Assembly: GCA_937976685.1 (NCBI GenBank)
Contig: CALJWR010000090.1
Location: forward strand, 1 to 36,368
Direction: 5' to 3'
Length of the DNA: 36,368 nucleotides
DNA from: an uncultured Verrucomicrobiae bacterium
GTDB taxonomy: Bacteria; Verrucomicrobiota; Verrucomicrobiia; Limisphaerales; J093
The translations under genes and the position numbers were made by a program. Each line of letters begins with the position of its first letter. Position 1 is the stretch's first letter. The notes below the pieces were generated by a model. That model was not told where the DNA came from and did not search any database. It saw nothing but the letters and a program-made list of their open reading frames with translations. Positions 1-9,176 of this stretch are shown here, piece by piece.

Positions 1-2
1 GG

Positions 3-3000
3 CCCTCGGCGTCGGTGTTCTGCACCTCGATCGTCTTCCCGGAGTTGGGTCTGACCAACCTCACCGCGGACGACTTCACATCTGCCTTCGTGTACGAGCG
101 AGTCGTGACCGATCTGCGGGTCCGACCCAAGGAAAACAAGATCCAGCTCACTTGGACCAAGGCGGGCGACTACGCCGTGGTGCTGCGCAGCACGGTGGGT
201 CCGCAGCGCGGTTTCGTCGAGATCGGCCGCACGGAGAGCGACTACGCCACGTTCCTCGACACGAACGTCGTCATGGGCGTCGAGTACTTCTACCGCCTGC
301 TGGTGTACTCGTTCAGTCGCCCGGAGCCGCTGGGCGTTTCCGATGTCCGCCTGGCTGTCTCCCGTCCGCGCGATGCCGACAACCGGCCGCCGGCCTTCCT
401 TTCAACCCCGCTGCGCTTGGGCCAGGTGGGCCGATTGTACGAAGTGACCCTCGAGGCGGTGGACCCGGACGGCGACGCACTCACCTTCGGGATACTGGAA
501 GGCCCAACGAACCTCACCGTGAATCCCGCCACTGGACTGGTGCAGTTCACGCCCACCGAGGATCAACTGGGCAGTCAGACGTTGTCCTTTGAAGTCCGTG
601 CGGAGGGCGGGCGCGACGTGTTGACCTATTCCGTGGTGGTGTTCCCGGCGGATAACGCGGCGCCGACCGCCTCCGCCAACGGCCCCTATGTGGCCGTGTT
701 GGGCGAGCCCGTCCAGTTCTCCTCCGCCGGGACCGCCGATCCGGACGGGCACAACCTGAGGATCATCTGGAACTTTGGCGACGGCCGCAGTTCGACCAAC
801 GCAAACCCGGTTCACGTGTACACGGCCGCGGGCCACTATCTCGCGTCGCTGTTCGTCAACGACGGCTACGGCGGCACCGCCACGGCCCGCGCGAATGTAT
901 CCATCCTGCGCCCGAACCGCGCCCCGACTGCGGTCATCGCGGGCGGTCCGGCCTTTGCCATCCGGTTGGGCGAGCCGCTCACGCTCGACGGCACCGGCTC
1001 TTTCGATCTGGACGGCGACGAACTGACGTTCACCTGGAACTGGGGCGATGGAGAATCCGATGCCGAGGCGCCGTCCCGCGCCGCGCACACCTATGCGGCT
1101 CAGGGTTCGTTCGACGGACAACTTCTCGTGGTGGACGGGCGCGGGGGTGTTGGCACGGCCAACTTCACCGTCACGGTCGGACCCGCCAACCGGCCGCCGG
1201 TGGTGGTGGCGACCGTTTCGGATCCGTCACCCCTTGCCCTGACGGAAATCACCTTCGATGCCACGGCGACGACCGACGCGGACGGTGATCCGCTGACCTT
1301 CGAGTGGGATTTCGGCGATCGCAGCCGGACCACCGGACCGCTGGTGACGCACACCTTCCGCGAGGTGGGGGATTACGTCGCCACCCTCCGGGTTCGCGAC
1401 GGTCGCGGCGGCGAGGCGTGGGAAACCTTCGCCATCACGGCGCGCAATTCCCCGGCGACCATCAGCAGCCAGCCGCCGCTGCTCGTGCGCGCGGGCCAGC
1501 CGTACCGCTATGTGCCCGCCGTGACGGATTTGAACGGCGACAGATTCACCTTCGAGTTGGCGCAAGGTCCCGCCACCATGACCGTCAACCCGGGCACGGG
1601 AGCGATGGACTGGCTGCCGGGCGACGCCGACGTGGGGCCGAACCCCGTCGTGCTGCGGGTCACCGATTCCCGGGGTGACGCCACCGACCAATCCTGGACG
1701 CTGGTGGTCACGACCCCGCTCGGACCGGAGATGGATCTCGAGCCGCTGGCCATCGTGATGACCAACGTCACCGTGGATCCGCAGACGCTGGCCCTGGGCG
1801 GGACGGTGCGGGTGGACTTCCGCAACAACGGCGCGGACGAAGTGCCGGTGCCGTTCACCGTCACCGTCTTCGTGGATGCCGACGCGAACGGCCAGTTCTC
1901 CACCAATACCGATCCGGTGGTGGCGGTCGGCAACGTCCCCGCCGGCCTGCGGCAGGGCTTTGTCGCCTGGATCGAAATCGGACTGCGCGGGCAGGCGCTG
2001 TTCGCGGGCGCGCCGCTTTCGGCGTATCTCGACGGCGAGAATGTGGTGCCCGAGTACGACGAGGCGAACAACATCCGCCGGGCCGGTTTCAACGCCAACA
2101 CGAATGTGCCGCCCGTGGTGGATCTCACGGCGTCGTTCCTGCGCGTGGACCGTTCCGGACTGCCGGAAAAGGCGCGGCTCACCGCCCGGCTGGGCAACGC
2201 CGGGTTGGTCCCGGTGGCCGCGGGTGTGCCGCTGGCGTTCTACAACGGCGACCCGCTGGCGGGGGGCGCGCTGCTCGGCGTCGCGCACTCGGCGGGCGAG
2301 TTGCGGGTCGGCACCTTCGAAGACCTCACCATCGAGTGGCTCGGACCGCCGATTGCCGCCCACACCGTTTTCGTGGTCGCTGACGATCAAGGTGACGGGA
2401 CGGGGCTTTATCCGGAAATCAGTGAGACCAACAATCGTTTCAGTGCTGCGGCGGACCTCACGGCCAACGAGCCGCCCGTCGCTGACGCGGGACCGGATCA
2501 GCGGGTCGCCATCGGCGAGTACGCAGGGTTTAACGGTCGCGGCTCGCGTGACCCCGAAGGCAGACCACTGACCTACCGTTGGAGCGTGATCTCCATTCCG
2601 GTCGGCAGCCGGGCGTTTTTGAACGCGGCCGCCACCGAGCAAGCGTGGCTCCAGCCGGACGTGGTGGGTGAGTACGTCGTGCAACTCATCGTCAACGACG
2701 GCGTGAACGACAGTCAGCCGGTCACCGTGCGCGTGAGTGCGGACGATCCCAGCGCGAACCACCCGCCGGCCATTACTTCGACGCCTGCCTTCGAGGGCAT
2801 GACCACCGTGCTGTACGAGTACGCTCTGCAGGCCAACGATCCGGATGGCGACCCGCTGAAATACCGTCTCGGTCAGGCGCCCGCAGGCATGACCGTGGAC
2901 CCGAACTCCGGGCTGATCCGCTGGACGCCCACGGCCGCTGGGTCGTTTTTCGTTCAGGCCATTGTGGAGGACAATCGCGGTGCCGGCCGGTACCAGAGCT

Positions 3001-6000
3001 GGTCGGTGACCGTTCGTGAGTACCAGAACCTGCCGCCCCGTATCACTTCGTCGCCCGCGCTGATGGCGTCGCCCGGCGTCTTTTACTCCTACACCGTGAC
3101 GGCGGAGGATCCGAATCGTGACCCCATCACCTTCGCCCTCGCGGCGCAGCCGGCGGGGATGGCGGTCAATCCAAACAGCGGCGTGATTACGTGGGTGCCC
3201 ACGGCGGCGCAATTTGGCAGTCACCCGGTGACGGTGACCGCGTCCGATGGCAAGGGCGGCGCGGCCACGCAGCGCTTCGACGTGGTGGTGTTTGATGCTG
3301 CCACGGACGGACCGGTGGTTCGCCCGATCCCGGATCAGACCGTCATCGGCCCGGCGCCCTTTGTGGCCATCCCGCTCGACAACTACGTCTTCGATCCAAA
3401 CGACCCGACGGAGGCTCTGACTTGGTCGGTGACCGGGACCAGCCAGTTCACGGTCTCGATTGATGAGAACCGCGTCGCGACGGTGACCTATCCGGCCGGC
3501 ACCCTGGCCTCCGAGCGGCTGACCTTCCTGGCGACGGATCCGGCCGGGAAGTCCGGTTTCGCCGCCGCCACGTTCACCGTGCGCGGTCGGGACAACCCGC
3601 CCATCGCCGCGCTGGCGAATCTGTCCGACACCGAGACCACGCGGATTGAGACGGGATTCTTCGAGCTGCGCGGCACGGCGGACGATCCGGACGCAATTGA
3701 TCCGGTGGCATACCGGGTGACGCTGCACGACGAGAACGGCATGCAGGTGGCGGATGTCACGCCGAAGCCCGTGAACGCCTCGGGCTGGCGGGAAGGCCGC
3801 GTACCGCCGGGCGGAAGCCTCGGTACACTGGACCTTACCCTGGTGCGGAACGGCACCTACACCCTGAATCTGACCGTGCGGGGAGGTGGCCAAACGGTCG
3901 CCACCGCGGCCGAGATCGCTCTCGACACTTCGTTGAAGCTGGGACAGTTGACCTTCAGCGAGCAAGACGTCGTGCTGCCTCTGCGCGGCGTTGGATTGCG
4001 GGTGTTCCGGACCTACGACTCGTTGAACGCGACCGCGGCGGATTTCGGCTACTCGTGGAGCTACTCGGTTTATGACTTGGATGCCAAAATCAACGAACAG
4101 CGCGTGCGGGAGCAGGATCTGTTCGGTGAGTTCTTCAGTCTCCGCACAGGCGGGGGACGTGACGTTACGCTGGACATGCCCGACACCGGTCGGCGGGTGA
4201 CCTTCCGTTATTCGTTGCAACCGGGTGGCATGTTCCGGCTCCGAGCGGTCTGGACGGCGCCGCAGGGCGTCAACGCCACGCTGGTCCCGACCGTGTCGCC
4301 GAACATGGTCAAGCTGTTCAGTCTCCCCGCCTACTGGGAGGCGGCTGGACCTTATGTGGACGCCGACAATTTTGATTTCCCTGGCTTCATCCTGACGCTC
4401 CAGAACGGCACCCAATACCGCGTGGACCGCGAAGACCTGGGTGAGCGGATGATCACTGGGTCAGGCAGCGGATTGGGGAATTACGTTCACGCCTACGGCA
4501 AAGCTTTCCTCAGTCGGATCAGTGAGCCGGGCGGCGAACGGACTGACTTCGTCCGCGACGGGACGGCGCTGAAGAACATTGTCTCGTACGACAAGACGAG
4601 CGAACCGGCGGCGGGCATGTTGTTCCAACGGGACGCGCGGAACCGCATCCAGGCCATCTACACGCCGGAGGCTCTGAACGCCCAAGGTCTCCCTGTCGGA
4701 CCGCCGGCGGTGACTTACGAGTACGATGCCGCGGGCAATCTGATCAAGGTCAACAAGCTGACGGACGCCAGCGAGCCGGGGGCACCGGTCTATTCGACAA
4801 CCACCTATCGTTACGATCACCCCCGCTTCCCGCACTATTTGACCGAGGTTGTTGATCCACGAGGCGTTTCCGTTCTCAAATCGGAATTCGATGCCGCTGG
4901 CCGCCTGGTCGCGACCCGCGACGCGTTCGGTAATCGGACTTCGATCTCCCGGGACATTGCGGGCCGCACGGAGACCGTGTTTGATCAACTCGGCAATCCG
5001 ACGCAACTGACGTACGACGAGCGCGGCAACGTGGTGGCCCAGGTGGATGCCCTGGGGCGGACGACGCTGCGAACATTCGATGCAAGCAACCAGGTCCTGT
5101 CGGAGACGGACCCGCTCGGCAACACCACCCGGTTCACGTACGATGCCAGCGGCAACCGCACTTCCGTCACGGATCCGCTCGGTAACGTGACCCAGTTCCA
5201 GTTCGACGCCTCGGGCAATCCGGTGGCCGAGACCGATCCGTTGGGGCGCACCACGACCAACGAATTCGACCGCGAGGGGCGATACGTCGGCTCCACGGAT
5301 CCGCTGGGTAACCGGGTCACTGCTGCGTACGACGCGACCGGCCGCTCGATAACCATGAAGGACGCGACGGGCGCCACCGTGGGTCGCCTGGAGCGGGATG
5401 TCTCTGGCCGGTACACGTCTTTGGGCAGCGCGGGTTCGCCGCTGCAACTGGCGGGATTCGACTCGGCCGGCAACGCGACCAACACCGCGTATCAGTGGAT
5501 TAATCCCACCAACTTGGCGGACGTGCGCACGATTGCCACCACCCGGGTTTTCGACGCCAACGGCCAGGAGGTGCGCCGGATCCATCCCGACGGCCGCGAA
5601 AGCACCCTGGCCTACGACGCGTTGGGGCAGGTCGTGGCCGCGACCGATGTTCGCGGGAACACCACCCGCTACACCTACGACGCGGCCGGACGCCAGATCG
5701 AGACACGCTTCCCCGACGGCAACGTCGTGCGCACCGTTTATGACGCGGCGGGGCGGCCCGTGCTCGTCACGGAACGCCACGCACCCGGCACCCCCGCCAG
5801 TGCGACCCGCACCACCTACGACGCCGCAGGACGGGCCGGGGGCATCGAGTTGCTGAGCGATGTCATCGTTGAGATTGTCTCCCCAAGCGGGCTGACCCGT
5901 AGTGTGGTGACTGCCGGTGGCGCGGTGGTTGCCACCAACTGGGTTGCTTACGACGCGGCCGGGCGGATCACCAACCTCCTCAGTGAAGTCGGGGCTCGCG

Positions 6001-9000
6001 TCAGCTACGAGTATGACGCGGCCGGTCGAAAGATCGCGCAGGTGGACGCTCTGGGTAATCGCACCCGATTCGAGTACGACGCCGCCGGTCGCCTGACGGC
6101 GCTCCGGGCACCTTCGGGCGACGAGGCCCGCGTGCTGCATGACGCGCTGGGACGGGTGACGCGCACCGTCTTCTCTGACGGCACGTCCACGGAAATGAGC
6201 TACGACCCGGTTGGCAACATCGCTTCAGCGACCGATCCCGCCGGGCGCACTCGACGGTTCGAGTACGACGCGGCGCGCCGGATGACTGCCGCGGTCCTGC
6301 CGCCAGTGGTCAACCCGGAGAATGGCGGAGCCGTCGAGTCGCCGCGATTTGAATACACCTATGACCCCAACGGCAATCTGGCGGCCGTGCGGGATCCCAA
6401 AGGTCGGGTGACGGCGTTCACCTATGACATCTACAACCGTCCCAGTGCCAAGGTGATGCCCTTGGGGCAAACGCAGCAGTGGGTTCATTCGCCCGAAGGG
6501 CTCCTTCTGAGTCACAAGGATGCGGTCGGCCGGGTCCAGGAATTCAAGTACGACGCGCTTAATCGGATCACGAACAAGGTGATCCTTGCTTCCGGTTCAA
6601 TCGTGCCCCGTGAGGAGACCTATTTCCTCTACGACGCCCGGGGAAGACTGGCGCGAGTGGTGGAGAGTCGTGGTGCCACCGATTACGAGTATGATCTGAC
6701 TGGCAAACTGGCCGAGGTGGCTTCGCCCGAAGGCAAGATTCGCTATGAACACGATCCTATCACCGGTCGGCGTGCGCGCGTCTGGACCGACCATTCAGAC
6801 CTCCGCTACACCTACGACGCCGCCGGCCGGCTGCAGACCGTCACCGTGCTGAAGCGGCACGGCGAGGAACTGCCGGCGCCCGAGGTCACGCGCTTTACCT
6901 ACACGCCCAACGGTCAGAAGGAAACCGTGACCTTGCCGAACGGCATTCGCACGACTTACCGCTACGACTCGCTCAACCGGCTGATCTCGGTGGCACATAC
7001 CGGGCCAGCAGGGGGGCTGATCTCTGCGTTCAACTATCAGCTCGCGGCAGACGGGTTGCGGACGGGCGTTACCGAGGTCACGGCCGTGAATGGCGGCGGA
7101 TTCCGTACCAACCGGATTACCTATGCCTACGACGCCATCAAGCGGCTGATCCAAGAGCAGGCGGTGGATGTTGCCGATGGCACGGGCTACGCCGCCCACT
7201 ACACCTATGATCTCGCTGGCAATCGGCTGTCGCGAAGCGTCGCCGTCGGGACGCAAACGCTCTCGACCTTTTACGCCTACGATGAAAACGACCGCTTGTT
7301 GTGGGAGAGCAACGTTGTCTCCCGGGCGGGCGCGGGCGGAGCCGGGTTCTTGCGTGTACCGCCGCCCAGCCGCGGAGGAGCAAAGCTCGCCGCGCCGCCG
7401 CAGCCCGTTGCCTGGACATGGTACTTCATGGAGTCGCTGCCATATCTGCTTGCCCTCTCATGCCTGCTGCCGGTGGCGCTGATCCCCCGGCGGCTCTGGC
7501 GCCGGCTGCGGGTGTGGACCACCAGTTTGAGCCCGACCAACGCAGTCTTGCCGCGCTGCCTGGCGGGGGGCCTGGCAGCCCTAATGGCGCTGCTGCCTCT
7601 GGACCTGAACTCCATCGCCCAGCGAGCCGCTGCCTACGCGGCGCTCGATACGACAACGTGGGGGTTGGATGGGTCGGTCACGACTTACGACTACGACGCC
7701 AACGGGGCCGTGGTGCGGAAGACCACCACGGGACCGCGGGCCGAGGTGGTGGAATTCGAGTACGACCTCGCGGGTCGTCTGGTGGCCAGTACCACGACCC
7801 GGAACGACAGTGGGCGCGAAGTGATTGAAACGACTCGCCATACGCTCAACGCGCAGGGAGTGAGGGTTCGCACTGAAACGAGCACCTCGATTGACGGTCT
7901 GCCGGTGGGCACCACCACGAATGTCTTCATCGTGGACACGGTGAATCCAACCGGCGTTTCACAGGTGCTGGAGGAACTGCCAGCGGTGGGCGCAAAGCCG
8001 AGCGTCTCCTACGTACTCGGTGACGCACCGCTCGCGCAGACCCGCGACAACGGCGCTCTCACAACCCATTATCTCCTGCCAGATGGCCACGGTTCGACGA
8101 GGCAGGTGGCGGATGAGGCGGGGAGTGCCATTAGTTCTTTCGGCTATGACGCCTTTGGCATGATGCTGGGCGGTAACCCGACGTCCTCGAACCCCGCCAT
8201 GACAAAGGTTCTTCACACCGGCGAGATGTTCGATGCCGGGATTGGCCAGTACCATCTTCGCGCCCGCTCGTACGATCCGGGTACGGGTCGGTTCACGTCC
8301 GTGGATCCGGTGTTCGGCGAACTAAGTCTGCCGGAAACACTGCATCGCTACGTCTTCGGCGGGAACGACCCGGTGAACCAGATCGATCCCAGCGGTGAGT
8401 CGGTCATCATCAACATCGGAATTGCGGTCGCCATTTTCCTGGTCATCGGGGCTCTGATGTACGTCGGAAACCGTCCTTGGATTGGAATTGGGGGCGGCGA
8501 CTGGGAGGTGTTCAAGGCATGGCTGATTTATCCAGGTTGCCGGGCTTGGAGTCACGTTCTGTGGGGCAAGGAGCCCAAGGCGGCCAAGGAAACGGCCCGC
8601 CTCATGCGCCACTTCCAGGACTGGTACCGGGAAAACCAGTTTAAGATGCAGCACGTGATGGGTGGCGGACTGTATTTCTGGGCCCCGTGGGCGTGTGTGG
8701 ACCATGCGGTTCAGTTTGCCACTTACATCCGAAGCAAACGGAACGAGGATCCGAATGTGCCGTTGCTGACCTACTACCGGGTGCATTTCATGGGGCATGG
8801 AGAGGCCAGCATCGAATACGGCTTGTTGGGGTTGGTGCCGATTGTCGGTGACTTCCTGCCCGGCGAAAAGGGGGCGAAGCATACCTTCCTGATCGCTCGC
8901 AAGCGAGGTCTAGCCGCCAACAGTTCGGATGACATTGGCATCAACTTCGACAGTTGGTGGTACTACACCTACGCTCCCAACATGCCGACTTTTTACGGCG

Positions 9001-9059
9001 AGTCGGGTTACAAGGATTGGTCCAACATCACCTATTCCGAGTATTCGGACTTGTTCTGA
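3..9059 (+). CDS. Giant RHS/YD-repeat surface protein with PKD/CARDB ectodomain and variable C-terminal tip (5' partial)
   Basis: The frame is open to the left edge, so the true start lies outside; residues are counted from the GTG at 15. About 1-1310 is a string of extracellular modules: a fibronectin-like stretch (30-112), PKD domains with WNFGDG, WNWGDG and WDFGD cores (216-474) and one more near 817-908, two CARDB-like domains (574-694, 699-815), and Ig/cadherin-like repeats with the DPDGD motif. An RHS entry segment begins near 1331 (FRTYDSLN) and YD repeats run from about 1565 to 2730. The RHS core is clear near 2745-2790 (YHLRARSYDPGTGRFTSVDP, then NDPVNQIDPSG). After it comes a tip of about 220 residues with one hydrophobic helix and a possible Cys2894/His2956/Asp2979 triad. 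Unusually, two hydrophobic segments (about 2467-2530) interrupt the YD repeats. RHS proteins form a shell around a toxic C-terminal tip; the tip's activity here is inference. No immunity gene follows on the same strand. Confidence 0.93.
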   Translation, partial: PSASVFCTSIVFPELGLTNLTADDFTSAFVYERVVTDLRVRPKENKIQLTWTKAGDYAVVLRSTVGPQRGFVEIGRTESDYATFLDTNVVMGVEYFYRLLVYSFSRPEPLGVSDVRLAVSRPRDADNRPPAFLSTPLRLGQVGRLYEVTLEAVDPDGDALTFGILEGPTNLTVNPATGLVQFTPTEDQLGSQTLSFEVRAEGGRDVLTYSVVVFPADNAAPTASANGPYVAVLGEPVQFSSAGTADPDGHNLRIIWNFGDGRSSTNANPVHVYTAAGHYLASLFVNDGYGGTATARANVSILRPNRAPTAVIAGGPAFAIRLGEPLTLDGTGSFDLDGDELTFTWNWGDGESDAEAPSRAAHTYAAQGSFDGQLLVVDGRGGVGTANFTVTVGPANRPPVVVATVSDPSPLALTEITFDATATTDADGDPLTFEWDFGDRSRTTGPLVTHTFREVGDYVATLRVRDGRGGEAWETFAITARNSPATISSQPPLLVRAGQPYRYVPAVTDLNGDRFTFELAQGPATMTVNPGTGAMDWLPGDADVGPNPVVLRVTDSRGDATDQSWTLVVTTPLGPEMDLEPLAIVMTNVTVDPQTLALGGTVRVDFRNNGADEVPVPFTVTVFVDADANGQFSTNTDPVVAVGNVPAGLRQGFVAWIEIGLRGQALFAGAPLSAYLDGENVVPEYDEANNIRRAGFNANTNVPPVVDLTASFLRVDRSGLPEKARLTARLGNAGLVPVAAGVPLAFYNGDPLAGGALLGVAHSAGELRVGTFEDLTIEWLGPPIAAHTVFVVADDQGDGTGLYPEISETNNRFSAAADLTANEPPVADAGPDQRVAIGEYAGFNGRGSRDPEGRPLTYRWSVISIPVGSRAFLNAAATEQAWLQPDVVGEYVVQLIVNDGVNDSQPVTVRVSADDPSANHPPAITSTPAFEGMTTVLYEYALQANDPDGDPLKYRLGQAPAGMTVDPNSGLIRWTPTAAGSFFVQAIVEDNRGAGRYQSWSVTVREYQNLPPRITSSPALMASPGVFYSYTVTAEDPNRDPITFALAAQPAGMAVNPNSGVITWVPTAAQFGSHPVTVTASDGKGGAATQRFDVVVFDAATDGPVVRPIPDQTVIGPAPFVAIPLDNYVFDPNDPTEALTWSVTGTSQFTVSIDENRVATVTYPAGTLASERLTFLATDPAGKSGFAAATFTVRGRDNPPIAALANLSDTETTRIETGFFELRGTADDPDAIDPVAYRVTLHDENGMQVADVTPKPVNASGWREGRVPPGGSLGTLDLTLVRNGTYTLNLTVRGGGQTVATAAEIALDTSLKLGQLTFSEQDVVLPLRGVGLRVFRTYDSLNATAADFGYSWSYSVYDLDAKINEQRVREQDLFGEFFSLRTGGGRDVTLDMPDTGRRVTFRYSLQPGGMFRLRAVWTAPQGVNATLVPTVSPNMVKLFSLPAYWEAAGPYVDADNFDFPGFILTLQNGTQYRVDREDLGERMITGSGSGLGNYVHAYGKAFLSRISEPGGERTDFVRDGTALKNIVSYDKTSEPAAGMLFQRDARNRIQAIYTPEALNAQGLPVGPPAVTYEYDAAGNLIKVNKLTDASEPGAPVYSTTTYRYDHPRFPHYLTEVVDPRGVSVLKSEFDAAGRLVATRDAFGNRTSISRDIAGRTETVFDQLGNPTQLTYDERGNVVAQVDALGRTTLRTFDASNQVLSETDPLGNTTRFTYDASGNRTSVTDPLGNVTQFQFDASGNPVAETDPLGRTTTNEFDREGRYVGSTDPLGNRVTAAYDATGRSITMKDATGATVGRLERDVSGRYTSLGSAGSPLQLAGFDSAGNATNTAYQWINPTNLADVRTIATTRVFDANGQEVRRIHPDGRESTLAYDALGQVVAATDVRGNTTRYTYDAAGRQIETRFPDGNVVRTVYDAAGRPVLVTERHAPGTPASATRTTYDAAGRAGGIELLSDVIVEIVSPSGLTRSVVTAGGAVVATNWVAYDAAGRITNLLSEVGARVSYEYDAAGRKIAQVDALGNRTRFEYDAAGRLTALRAPSGDEARVLHDALGRVTRTVFSDGTSTEMSYDPVGNIASATDPAGRTRRFEYDAARRMTAAVLPPVVNPENGGAVESPRFEYTYDPNGNLAAVRDPKGRVTAFTYDIYNRPSAKVMPLGQTQQWVHSPEGLLLSHKDAVGRVQEFKYDALNRITNKVILASGSIVPREETYFLYDARGRLARVVESRGATDYEYDLTGKLAEVASPEGKIRYEHDPITGRRARVWTDHSDLRYTYDAAGRLQTVTVLKRHGEELPAPEVTRFTYTPNGQKETVTLPNGIRTTYRYDSLNRLISVAHTGPAGGLISAFNYQLAADGLRTGVTEVTAVNGGGFRTNRITYAYDAIKRLIQEQAVDVADGTGYAAHYTYDLAGNRLSRSVAVGTQTLSTFYAYDENDRLLWESNVVSRAGAGGAGFLRVPPPSRGGAKLAAPPQPVAWTWYFMESLPYLLALSCLLPVALIPRRLWRRLRVWTTSLSPTNAVLPRCLAGGLAALMALLPLDLNSIAQRAAAYAALDTTTWGLDGSVTTYDYDANGAVVRKTTTGPRAEVVEFEYDLAGRLVASTTTRNDSGREVIETTRHTLNAQGVRVRTETSTSIDGLPVGTTTNVFIVDTVNPTGVSQVLEELPAVGAKPSVSYVLGDAPLAQTRDNGALTTHYLLPDGHGSTRQVADEAGSAISSFGYDAFGMMLGGNPTSSNPAMTKVLHTGEMFDAGIGQYHLRARSYDPGTGRFTSVDPVFGELSLPETLHRYVFGGNDPVNQIDPSGESVIINIGIAVAIFLVIGALMYVGNRPWIGIGGGDWEVFKAWLIYPGCRAWSHVLWGKEPKAAKETARLMRHFQDWYRENQFKMQHVMGGGLYFWAPWACVDHAVQFATYIRSKRNEDPNVPLLTYYRVHFMGHGEASIEYGLLGLVPIVGDFLPGEKGAKHTFLIARKRGLAANSSDDIGINFDSWWYYTYAPNMPTFYGESGYKDWSNITYSEYSDLF

Positions 9060-9152
9060 GGGGAATCTGCCGGCCGAAGTAAATCGGTTATTCTTGGGTT
9101 TCGATTCCAGCGGCGCGTGACCGAGGCACCTTCTGTGTACCGCCTCTATTCA

Positions 9153-9170
9153 GCCACCGAATGCGGTGGC
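9153..9170. terminator. Hairpin between convergent genes, possible bidirectional terminator
   Basis: A perfect 7-bp inverted repeat (GCCACCG / CGGTGGC) with an AATG loop lies between the convergent RHS gene and the CoADR-rhodanese gene. Neither strand has a T-run after it, so it may be a transcription roadblock rather than a standard intrinsic terminator. Nothing else is visible in this 117-bp gap. Confidence 0.3.
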
Positions 9171-9176
9171 GGCGAG

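Noticed and set aside
1227-4415. A 1062-codon open frame on the minus strand, and another at 4461-6140
   Set aside because: Shadows of the GC-rich RHS gene: compositions are Arg/His/Gly-rich with no domain motif, while the plus-strand frame has continuous PKD, CARDB and YD repeats.
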